NCBI GenBank assembly: GCA_947090755.1
Contig: CAMUPF010000002.1
Span: 62,001 to 126,000 of the forward strand
Direction of reading: 5' to 3'
Source of the DNA: an uncultured Candidatus Melainabacteria bacterium
GTDB taxonomy: Bacteria > Cyanobacteriota > Vampirovibrionia > Gastranaerophilales > Gastranaerophilaceae
Length of the DNA: 64,000 nt
The translations under genes were made by a program, and so were the position numbers. The notes beneath the pieces were generated by a model. It saw nothing but the letters and a program-made list of their open reading frames with translations. It did not search any database and was not told the DNA's origin. Of this stretch, positions 28,852 through 36,185 are shown one piece after another (position 1 is the first letter of the stretch; the number at the start of each line of letters is the position of its first letter).

Positions 28852-28863
28852 TTTATACCTCGA

Positions 28864-29487
28864 TTAATAATTTATTATATCATTAAACTTTTTTTCATAA
28901 GCAATTGTCGTCGGCGACCCGTGACCGGGATAAACTTTTATATTATCATCAAGTGCAAAAAGCACATCCACAACGCTGTGACGAATTTGCGAAAAGCTTC
29001 CCGCAGGCAAATCCGTTCTTCCGATTGTGCCCTGAAAAAGTGTATCACCGGAAAACAAATCATCACCTATCAAATAACATACACCGCCCGGAGTGTGCCC
29101 CGGAGTTTCAATAACTTTAATTTCGTTCTCACCAAGAGTTAAAACCGCCGGCAATGTTCCGTCAATTACAGGGTTTTCAACGCCAGCCGTCGGCAAACCG
29201 AACATCGTCATAACCTCGCGGGTATGCAAAACTTGTTCTTTATCGCTCTCGTGAACATAAACTTTTGCATTAAGCGCCTCTTTCATCCTGTTTATGCCTA
29301 AAACGTGATCAAAGTGTCCGTGAGTCAGAAGAATATATTTCACGGTAAGGTCATTTTCACTCACATAATTAACGATTTCCGGCACATAGTCAGAGCAATC
29401 GATAAGAATTGCCTCTTTTGACGCCTCATCGATAACCAGATAATTATTTGCCTGAACCGGCCCTGCAACGTACGTTTTAATAAGCAA
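28864..29487 (-). CDS. MBL-fold metallo-hydrolase (glyoxalase II-like)
   Basis: 207 residues. Metallo-beta-lactamase fold with THGHFDH (metal ligands), ETPGHTPGGVCY, FSGDTLFQGTIGRTDLP and a final YPGHGSPTT, a complete ligand set for two metals. Likely a hydroxyacylglutathione-hydrolase-like thioesterase; substrate unknown. It starts at TTG 29487 with AGGGGG lying inside the end of kdsA, so translation is coupled. Confidence 0.85.
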   Translation of the reverse strand: MLIKTYVAGPVQANNYLVIDEASKEAILIDCSDYVPEIVNYVSENDLTVKYILLTHGHFDHVLGINRMKEALNAKVYVHESDKEQVLHTREVMTMFGLPTAGVENPVIDGTLPAVLTLGENEIKVIETPGHTPGGVCYLIGDDLFSGDTLFQGTIGRTDLPAGSFSQIRHSVVDVLFALDDNIKVYPGHGSPTTIAYEKKFNDIINY

Positions 29488-29489
29488 GA

Positions 29490-30314
29490 CTACGCCCCCT
29501 TAACCAGTTCAAAAATATCTTTGCATTGTTTAAACAATGCTTCCGCGTCTTTAAGCGCAACCATATTCGGCCCGTCACAAAGCGCTTTGTCAGGGTCAGG
29601 ATGGACTTCAAAGAATAACACATTTGCGCCGACAGCCATGGCGGCTTTAGCCAGTACCGGAACGAATCTTCTGTCCCCGCCGGAACTTAAACCGTTTGCC
29701 CCCGGAAGCTGGACGCTGTGTGTAGCGTCAAAAACAACAGGATAACCGAATGATTGCATAATCGGGATTCCGCGAAAATCTACAACAAGGTTGTTGTAAC
29801 CAAAACTTGTACCGCGGTCTGTCACAAGAATATTATTATTACCTGCATCTTCAACTTTTTTAATTAAAGGCTTCATTTGTTCCGGCGCGAGGAATTGACC
29901 CTTTTTAATATTAACGATTTTGCCTGTTTTAGCGGCAGCAACCAGTAAATCCGTCTGGCGGCAAAGAAACGCCGGAATCTGCAAAATATCAGCGACTTTA
30001 GCGGTGGGTTCTGCCTGCTCAGGCGTATGGATATCTGTTACAATCGGCAGATTAAATTTTTCTTTAATTTCCGCAAGGGTTTTCAAGCCATCTTCCATCC
30101 CCGGCCCTCTGTAAGATGTAATTGAGGAACGATTTGCTTTATCAAAAGATGATTTAAAAACATAGTTAATGTCAAGCTTCTGACAAATTTCTTTTAAGCC
30201 TGCAGCGACTTCTTCTGCCATAGGCTTAGATTCTAACGCACACGGACCGGCTAAGATAGTAAGCTTATCCCCGCCGATTTCAAAATTTCCAAGTTTAATT
30301 CTCTTCATATCCAT
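29490..30314 (-). CDS. kdsA: 3-deoxy-8-phosphooctulonate synthase
   Basis: 274 residues. Condenses PEP with arabinose 5-phosphate to Kdo 8-phosphate for LPS inner core. Visible: LAGPCALES, KSSFDKANRSSITSYRGPG, DIHTPEQ, CRQTDLL, DRGTSFGYNNLVVD, DATHSVQLPG and FFEVHPDPDKALCDGPN. NIKKGQFLAPEQM is a further family motif. Evidence for a Gram-negative type envelope. ATG at 30314 chosen over the one at 30308 because a promoter (TTGCAC-17-TACAAT) ends 6 nt before it; there is no Shine-Dalgarno sequence, so the mRNA is likely leaderless. Confidence 0.96.
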   Translation of the reverse strand: MDMKRIKLGNFEIGGDKLTILAGPCALESKPMAEEVAAGLKEICQKLDINYVFKSSFDKANRSSITSYRGPGMEDGLKTLAEIKEKFNLPIVTDIHTPEQAEPTAKVADILQIPAFLCRQTDLLVAAAKTGKIVNIKKGQFLAPEQMKPLIKKVEDAGNNNILVTDRGTSFGYNNLVVDFRGIPIMQSFGYPVVFDATHSVQLPGANGLSSGGDRRFVPVLAKAAMAVGANVLFFEVHPDPDKALCDGPNMVALKDAEALFKQCKDIFELVKGA

Positions 30315-30320
30315 AGGCTA

Positions 30321-30349
30321 ATTGTAATTGAAAAACAAAATTTGTGCAA
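30321..30349 (-). promoter_or_regulatory. Promoter of kdsA operon, leaderless geometry
   Basis: On the minus strand: TTGCAC (30349-30344), 17-nt spacer, TACAAT (30326-30321), then 6 nt to the ATG. Confidence 0.65.
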
Positions 30350-30363
30350 CGAATATTAACGAA

Positions 30364-30627
30364 CTATTTCCGCGCTTCATCTAAAATACAATAATTCCGC
30401 TTAACATCCCAAACTCCATGAAAATCGGTTTCACAGTCCTGAGGAGTCCTAATGCAATACCCTTGATCTACTGTTTCACATTGATGTCGTGTATAATCCC
30501 AACACCCACCTCTATCAAGACAGAAATCAATCTCAAAAAAATCAGAATTATCAAGAGATTGCCACACACTACAACAACAAGACACAAAAAGGAAGATTAT
30601 AAAAATCAAAATAACAAAAAACTTCAT
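30364..30627 (-). CDS. Small Cys-rich lipoprotein or secreted protein
   Basis: 87 residues. Hydrophobic signal sequence followed by FVSC, a plausible though not ideal lipobox, then a Cys-rich part: FCLDRGGCWDYTRHQCE, CIRTPQDCETDFHGVW, NYC. The GGCW and GVW spacing looks like two related disulfide units. It follows the gene at 30647 by 19 nt on the same strand but has its own extended -10 (TGATATAAT) ending 6 nt before the ATG. Its position suggests a partner or immunity protein for that gene (inference). Confidence 0.65.
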   Translation of the reverse strand: MKFFVILIFIIFLFVSCCCSVWQSLDNSDFFEIDFCLDRGGCWDYTRHQCETVDQGYCIRTPQDCETDFHGVWDVKRNYCILDEARK

Positions 30628-30633
30628 ATTGAA

Positions 30634-30642
30634 ATTATATCA
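30634..30642 (-). promoter_or_regulatory. Extended -10 just before the lipoprotein gene
   Basis: TGA-TATAAT on the minus strand, 6 nt before the ATG at 30627. No clear -35. It would give a leaderless mRNA separate from the upstream gene. Confidence 0.4.
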
Positions 30643-30646
30643 CAAA

Positions 30647-31639
30647 TTATTTCTTTTTATACCGTTCGGGAAAACCATTAGGAATCCTATGTTTTAATAA
30701 ATCATATGCGTCAATTAATGGATGCCAATGGCCCAAATCCCTTCCTTCACGATTAGCTTCTTGATCTTCTTCAATATCTTTCAAACTGGCTTCAATAGAT
30801 AAATGTTTTTCTTTTATATTTCTAAAACTATCAGTAAACTCCCTCAAATCACTTAACGCCTGAGCCAAAATTTCACCTAGAATGCCACTTTGAGCCGCCT
30901 CGCAATTTGCTTTCGCATGAAAATATTTATCTGCATACTTCGTAGCAGCATCTTTCATCTCTATGAAATTTGTAACAAAATTACTAATAGTTTGCATTAA
31001 TGTAATATACGGCTGTTCCAAGCTTATCAAATCATTTATTAAAGCCCGAGCATATTCAGAATTTAATATTGAATACTCATTTGCCGTATTTTGAATTTGT
31101 GCAATAGAATCCTCTATTTCCGCTGATAAATTTTCACCTTCCTTTATAGCACTATCAAGATTTTCTAATATACCCCAACAATCACATGGTTCATCATTTT
31201 TCTTATCATCAGGTAATCGCTCAGCTTGACACTTACAATTTGGATGAAGCCTAGCAGGAATGTCCTCTTGAGTCTCAAAAACTTCTCCATCTAAAGCTTG
31301 ACATTTATCACAGGCTCCATCTTCTGTATGCCAAACATATCTGGTACTTATACCACCTTTTAACAAAATCGCCCCGTCAGGGCTTTGAGAAATATTCATA
31401 AAATTTTCAGCCTCACGTTTTGCTTCATCAGCTAAACCTGCACGATTAAATTCATTATAGCGATACAATGAATGTTCAAGCTGACCTAACTTTTCATATA
31501 GCTTATAATTCTCATCATAATTTCCGTTCAATAAATTTTCAGCGACTGACAACTTTAATTGCGTCAATGATTCTAGTGAATCCAAATCTTGTTTGTTTTG
31601 TTGTATTGACCGCGCGGCATTTTTTATAATATCTAACAT
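30647..31639 (-). CDS. Protein with phage minor-head (SPP1 gp7/Mu F-like) domain, possible effector
   Basis: 330 residues. Residues about 95-140 (YVWHTEDGACDKCQALDGEVF ... IPARLHPNCKCQAE) match the Cys-containing C-terminal motif of phage head-morphogenesis proteins of the SPP1 gp7/Mu gpF type, which also occurs in bacterial toxins. The flanks are helical (about 1-75 and 155-290), and the last 30 residues (GHWHPLIDAYDLLKHRIPNGFPERY) are a His/Trp-rich tail that might be the active part. No other phage gene is near. AGGAG ribosome binding site. A toxin-immunity pair with the next gene is a hypothesis. Confidence 0.6.
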   Translation of the reverse strand: MLDIIKNAARSIQQNKQDLDSLESLTQLKLSVAENLLNGNYDENYKLYEKLGQLEHSLYRYNEFNRAGLADEAKREAENFMNISQSPDGAILLKGGISTRYVWHTEDGACDKCQALDGEVFETQEDIPARLHPNCKCQAERLPDDKKNDEPCDCWGILENLDSAIKEGENLSAEIEDSIAQIQNTANEYSILNSEYARALINDLISLEQPYITLMQTISNFVTNFIEMKDAATKYADKYFHAKANCEAAQSGILGEILAQALSDLREFTDSFRNIKEKHLSIEASLKDIEEDQEANREGRDLGHWHPLIDAYDLLKHRIPNGFPERYKKK

Positions 31640-31725
31640 TTAAAACTCCTTTTTCTCTATTCTAGCGTTTTTGCAAATCCTCGCAAGCCGGCAATTTCGT
31701 GTAGGCAAAATCATGGACAAAAGCC

Positions 31726-31754
31726 TTGCAAGTGGGGCGTTTTTCTGATATAAT
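31726..31754 (+). promoter_or_regulatory. Strong promoter of the helicase gene
   Basis: TTGCAA (31726-31731), 17-nt spacer, TATAAT (31749-31754) preceded by TGA (extended -10). Close to the sigma70 consensus; AGGGGAGAG follows as ribosome binding site. Confidence 0.75.
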
Positions 31755-31780
31755 CTACACACAAGGGGAGAGAAAAAGAA

Positions 31781-34700
31781 ATGTTACAAGAAGCCACCAA
31801 AGCAATTAATTCTGCGTTCAATAACAGTTTTATAAAAAAATTAAGTCAGTATCTTCACGACTGCGTGCGCGAAGAAGTTAAAAGTTCAACCTTCCGAAAC
31901 CTCAAAGGTGACAAGGATAATAAATGGATTTTTCTTAAAGGCGAAGAACAACTTTTTACCAAATTTCAGGAATACATCCCGCTTGACGGCGCTGACCCCA
32001 AGCTTACAGAACTTATGCTTCAATCTGAACACGGTTCTCGCGATAAATACCTGATTTACGGTTACTTATTTTTGGTCGGTAAAAACTCCAAATCAAAAAA
32101 AGCTAACGAATTCTTAACCCCGCTTCTTTATATGCCTTGCCGCCTAGAACGCAACGGCGTTAATATTAATTGTTTTCCGATGGACGAAGTTCTATCCCTG
32201 AACACCGGCGCACTCGCCGCTCTCATGCGCAAAAACGACGACGAGGATGAAGTCGATATCCTTTTAGAAGGGATTTTAAACGAGGTTCCCGACCTTCCTA
32301 TTACGCAGGAAAAACTCGATATTTTCCTAACAACCCTCAAATCCCTCATTCCCGAAATAGAAATAACTTCTAACGTCAATGATTATGTAGAAGAAGATAA
32401 CATAACAAAATCCGCAAAAGAATTTTACACTGAAGAAAAAATCACTGCCGACAATGTCGATGATGTTGTCGAAGAGGAAGAAAATAATCAAAAAGCTTCC
32501 GTTAAACTTGAAAAGGTTTCCATAACCTATCAGAGCGCGATAATTTTAACCAAACGTCCGTCTGTCACAGCAGGCGTTCTACACGAACTGACCCAAATCG
32601 CTGAAAAGCCGAGCGGGATTTACCGCGAAACAGCTCTGAGCATTATCAACGAAGAATACGCGCAGTCAAAAGAAAAATCAGTGCCGCTTCAAGACATAAA
32701 AAACATTACTGATTTTTACCCTGTAACGCCATTATCGTTGAGTGATTCACAGGAACAAGTTATTAAAAACATCGACAACAGCAAGTTCGTTGCGGTTCAA
32801 GGTCCTCCGGGAACCGGCAAATCCCAAACCATTGTCAACCTTGTTTCACACCTTGTTGCAAACGGCAAAACCGTACTTGTGGCCTCCCGTATGGACAAAG
32901 CCGTTGACGTCGTTGCTGACCGGCTTAACAGCCTTGGCGCAAAATACATGGCGCTTCGCGCAGGACGGCAGAATTATCAACGAATGTTGAGTGATGAGTT
33001 AAACAACTTGCTTTCAGACGAATCTATCCTTGACGAAGACCTTGAGGACAGTATCTTTGCAACCGTCGACGATATGAAAGACCACCTTGATTACATCAAA
33101 GAAATCGAGGGCAAGTGCGAAAAAATTATCAAGTTAGAGCGCGAATGGCACGACCAGAACTTAATTGTTGAAGAACAAGAAGAAATCGTCGGCAAAATGC
33201 AGTTTATAAAAACTTCGCTTAAAAAACTCGACATTGAAACCCTAAAACTTATCTCCAAAACATTAGAGAAAAACCTTGAAAAAATGGGCATAATCGCTAA
33301 AATCCTGAACTTTTTCAGCGAACTTAAACTCAAAAAAACGTTAAAGATGAAAAATTTCGATGTCAGCCTTGAAAACCTTTCACGCCTGAATGAAGAACTG
33401 GATTTCGAAACATTATTGTTCCAGTTACGCAAAATTGAAGCGGAAATTCAAAAGACCGGCAACCTTCACCAGTTGACCGCACACATTAAAAAGAAAAAAG
33501 CAGAACAAAAAACGCTTGCGATAAACATTTTGAAAAACACGCGCCGTGAATCCTTAAAATCGCTTCTTTATGATGAGAACAAAAAACGCCGGCTGAAAAT
33601 TCACGCAAAAGCGCTCACCGCAAACAGAAAACGTATTCAAGACACAATTCTTGCGGAAGAAGACTTCCGGCCGCTGCTAGACGCGTTCCCTTGCTGGTGC
33701 GTTACGACTTATTCGGTTTCGGATTCCCTGCCGCTAAAACCGGGGATGTTTGACGTTGCAATCATTGATGAAGCTTCACAATGCGACATTGCAAGCTGTT
33801 TCCCGATACTTTTCCGTGCAAAACGCGCTGTAATAGTTGGCGATGACAAACAGCTTCCACACCTTTCGTTCCTCGAAAAAGCAAAAGAACAATCGTTCCT
33901 AAGCCAGTACGGAATCCCTGAAAAATACCAGCTTATCTGGCGTTTCAGAACAAATTCCATGTTCGACCTTGCAGACTACTACTCAATGAACTCAGTAATG
34001 CTCGACGAACACTTCCGCTGCCTGCCGCCGATTATTGATTTTTCCAACCGCGAATTTTACAACAGCAAAATCCGCATAATGCGCAAAGATTTTGATAAAA
34101 CACCGGTTCTTGAACTTGTTGAAGTGCCGGACGGCAAAGTTGATTTTGACGCAACACGCAACCTGCCCGAAGTCGAAGCCGTCGTAAAACGGCTTTACGA
34201 CATAGTTGTAGAGGACGAACGCAACAACCCTGAAAAACCGGTTACTATCGGTTTAATTTCACCGTTCCGCGCACAGGTTGAAGCTTTGAAAGTCGCGGTT
34301 TCCAAGGTGCTTTCCGACCACATGATTGCCAAACACCGGATTGAAATCGGTACCGCGCACACATTTCAGGGTGATGAACGCGATATAATGCTTATTTCAT
34401 GGGCATTTGCAGACAACAGCTTCACACAAAGTATAACCTTCCTGCAAAAATCAAACCTCTTTAACGTCGCGATTACGCGGGGTAAAAATAAGGTTATTAA
34501 CTTTGTTTCGCGCGATCCTGCCGGACTTCCTGACGGTCATTTCAGACATTATATTTCGTTTATGAAACAATATCAGGACAAACTCAAACTATCAGCTTCT
34601 GACGATTTTGACGAAAACATTTACAAAAACGCACTTGAAAAAGAAATCGCCTCAGAAATCCGTAAACTTGACCATAACGTACAGGCCGGAGTCGAAATCG

Positions 34701-34903
34701 CAAGTTTGAGTGCGGATTTGGTTGTAGATAATAAATTAATTATTGAAATCGACGGAGTTGAGGACAACGTAAAATCCCGTATGACAAACATGAAAAAACA
34801 GGCGATTCTGGAACGCTGCGGTTTTACGGTAAAACGCATAACTTACCGCGAATGGCAGTATTCAAAAGACGCTTGTATCGACAGAGTTTTAAAGGACTTA
34901 TAA
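31781..34903 (+). CDS. SF1 (Upf1/Dna2-like) helicase fused to a C-terminal nuclease-like domain
   Basis: 1040 residues. Helicase motifs in order: I GPPGTGKSQT, Ia TVLVASRMDKAVD, II IIDEASQCD, III VGDDKQLP, IV EHFRCLPPIIDF, V TAHTFQGDERD and VI NVAITRGKNKV. A coiled insert with acidic stretches separates motifs Ia and II. The last ~100 residues (ADLVVDNKLIIEIDG ... KKQAILERCGFTVKRI) look like a PD-(D/E)xK / DUF559-type nuclease with Asp...Glu-Ile-Asp spacing. Such helicase-nuclease fusions occur in defence and DNA repair. The gene stands alone between its own promoter and terminator. Role uncertain. Confidence 0.8.
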   Translation: MLQEATKAINSAFNNSFIKKLSQYLHDCVREEVKSSTFRNLKGDKDNKWIFLKGEEQLFTKFQEYIPLDGADPKLTELMLQSEHGSRDKYLIYGYLFLVGKNSKSKKANEFLTPLLYMPCRLERNGVNINCFPMDEVLSLNTGALAALMRKNDDEDEVDILLEGILNEVPDLPITQEKLDIFLTTLKSLIPEIEITSNVNDYVEEDNITKSAKEFYTEEKITADNVDDVVEEEENNQKASVKLEKVSITYQSAIILTKRPSVTAGVLHELTQIAEKPSGIYRETALSIINEEYAQSKEKSVPLQDIKNITDFYPVTPLSLSDSQEQVIKNIDNSKFVAVQGPPGTGKSQTIVNLVSHLVANGKTVLVASRMDKAVDVVADRLNSLGAKYMALRAGRQNYQRMLSDELNNLLSDESILDEDLEDSIFATVDDMKDHLDYIKEIEGKCEKIIKLEREWHDQNLIVEEQEEIVGKMQFIKTSLKKLDIETLKLISKTLEKNLEKMGIIAKILNFFSELKLKKTLKMKNFDVSLENLSRLNEELDFETLLFQLRKIEAEIQKTGNLHQLTAHIKKKKAEQKTLAINILKNTRRESLKSLLYDENKKRRLKIHAKALTANRKRIQDTILAEEDFRPLLDAFPCWCVTTYSVSDSLPLKPGMFDVAIIDEASQCDIASCFPILFRAKRAVIVGDDKQLPHLSFLEKAKEQSFLSQYGIPEKYQLIWRFRTNSMFDLADYYSMNSVMLDEHFRCLPPIIDFSNREFYNSKIRIMRKDFDKTPVLELVEVPDGKVDFDATRNLPEVEAVVKRLYDIVVEDERNNPEKPVTIGLISPFRAQVEALKVAVSKVLSDHMIAKHRIEIGTAHTFQGDERDIMLISWAFADNSFTQSITFLQKSNLFNVAITRGKNKVINFVSRDPAGLPDGHFRHYISFMKQYQDKLKLSASDDFDENIYKNALEKEIASEIRKLDHNVQAGVEIASLSADLVVDNKLIIEIDGVEDNVKSRMTNMKKQAILERCGFTVKRITYREWQYSKDACIDRVLKDL

Positions 34904-34909
34904 AAGAAG

Positions 34910-34936
34910 GGCGGCTTGCACGCAAGCCGCCTTTTT
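34910..34936 (+). terminator. Intrinsic terminator
   Basis: GGCGGCTTG-CACG-CAAGCCGCC stem followed by five T. Confidence 0.85.
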
Positions 34937-34962
34937 GTATAGATAAAAAAAGATTTATTCCA

Positions 34963-36009
34963 TTATGCAGAAAGACTTAATTTTTCTTGTTCGGTTTTTT
35001 GTTTATCCATGTAAAAATTTCCGCCGATTGCGGCCGCTACTACGCCAACACCTGCGGCAATCCAGCCCCATTTGCCTTTACCGGCTTTTTTCGCTGCGTT
35101 TGCGGCTGATTCAGCGACGGTTTCTGCCGTAGTTTCTGCGGCTTTAGCAACAGTGCGTTCAACTTTTGTCGTGCCAGTTTCTGCCGTAGTTTCTGCGGCT
35201 TTAGCAACAGTGCGTTCAACTTTTGTCGTGACAGTTTCTGCCTGAGCTGGTGTTATCTCAGGCACCCTACCATTTTCAAGAAATACTTTCATGGACTCTT
35301 CGGCACTTTTCCACGGGGCGTCGGCGATTATTTCGTGATTGTTAATCGCTTGATAAAGTTTACGGCCTTCGGTTTTCATTTTTCCGTTTGCCGTCATCCA
35401 GCGCGCTTCGCGCGCAGGTTTTGAATTATTGATACGCGTACGTTTATGTTCTGCATGTGATGCGGTTTCGGCAGATTTTTTAGCGGCTTTTTTCTTCTTT
35501 GAACTCAGGTAATCCGCATTTGCCTCTTTTTTAGCGGCATTATTTGAAACCACTTCATTTTCAGCTTTTAAGCGCGCAACTTCTTTTTCATATTCGGCAG
35601 GATTATTCCTTCTTAAAACGTCTAAATATGCATCTGTAGCAAAGGCTGTTTTAGCGTCTGTCATATTCTTTTGATGCCATCTTTTACGTGCGCCGTCGCC
35701 CATACCGAGAATTTGTTCATAGTGGTTAACTGCAGCGTTAGCGTTAAACCTCTTTGCCGCTTTTTGAACCGGCGCGGTTGTAACCGGAGTAAGATTTGCC
35801 CTTGCCTGCTCTGCTGTATAAATTTCACGAACAGTTGGCGCTACTTGCGCCAAACCTTTTGCGCTAACCTTTTCACCTGCTTTTCTCAAATCCTGTAAAT
35901 GTTCACGAACGGCAAGCAGAACTTCCATTTCGGTAGCTTTTGGATTTTGTCTGATATAATTACTTGCGAACGCACCCGCTGTTGATAAAACATCTATTCT
36001 TGCACACAT
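34963..36009 (-). CDS. Ala/Lys-rich repeat protein with C-terminal membrane anchor, unknown
   Basis: 348 residues. N-terminal helical part (1-110), a Lys/Ala-rich charged middle, then two perfect 19-residue repeats (TKVERTVAKAAETTAETG and the next copy) followed by AAESAANAAKK, and a transmembrane helix (WGWIAAGVGVVAAAIGGNFYM) close to the C-terminus with a charged tail. Topology suggests a tail-anchored protein with a long helical cytoplasmic part. Strong AAAGGAGAAA ribosome binding site. No family recognised. Confidence 0.65.
   Translation of the reverse strand: MCARIDVLSTAGAFASNYIRQNPKATEMEVLLAVREHLQDLRKAGEKVSAKGLAQVAPTVREIYTAEQARANLTPVTTAPVQKAAKRFNANAAVNHYEQILGMGDGARKRWHQKNMTDAKTAFATDAYLDVLRRNNPAEYEKEVARLKAENEVVSNNAAKKEANADYLSSKKKKAAKKSAETASHAEHKRTRINNSKPAREARWMTANGKMKTEGRKLYQAINNHEIIADAPWKSAEESMKVFLENGRVPEITPAQAETVTTKVERTVAKAAETTAETGTTKVERTVAKAAETTAETVAESAANAAKKAGKGKWGWIAAGVGVVAAAIGGNFYMDKQKTEQEKLSLSA
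35121..35234. repeat. 57-bp tandem repeat, two copies
   Basis: Copies 35121-35177 and 35178-35234 differ at one base (GTGCCAG/GTGACAG); a partial third unit follows. In frame with the gene on the minus strand, 19 residues per unit. Slippage or recombination here would change length without shifting the frame. Confidence 0.9.
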
Positions 36010-36091
36010 ATCTTTTCTCCTTTCATATGTTTAATGCCTTCTTATCTACATGAAAACATAGTGAAAAGATTTTTTGCACACTGCCCCGCCC

Positions 36092-36109
36092 ATCCTATCC
36101 TATCCTATC
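36092..36109. repeat. ATCCT pentanucleotide repeat
   Basis: Three and a half copies of ATCCT in the intergenic gap between 36009 and 36186. Short; possible slippage site, not in a coding frame. Confidence 0.6.
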
Positions 36110-36185
36110 AGGGATTATGACAGGGTTTCAGGCACTTTACAACTCATATTTACAAAAGTTTACATAGTCTAATTACATAGTAAAC

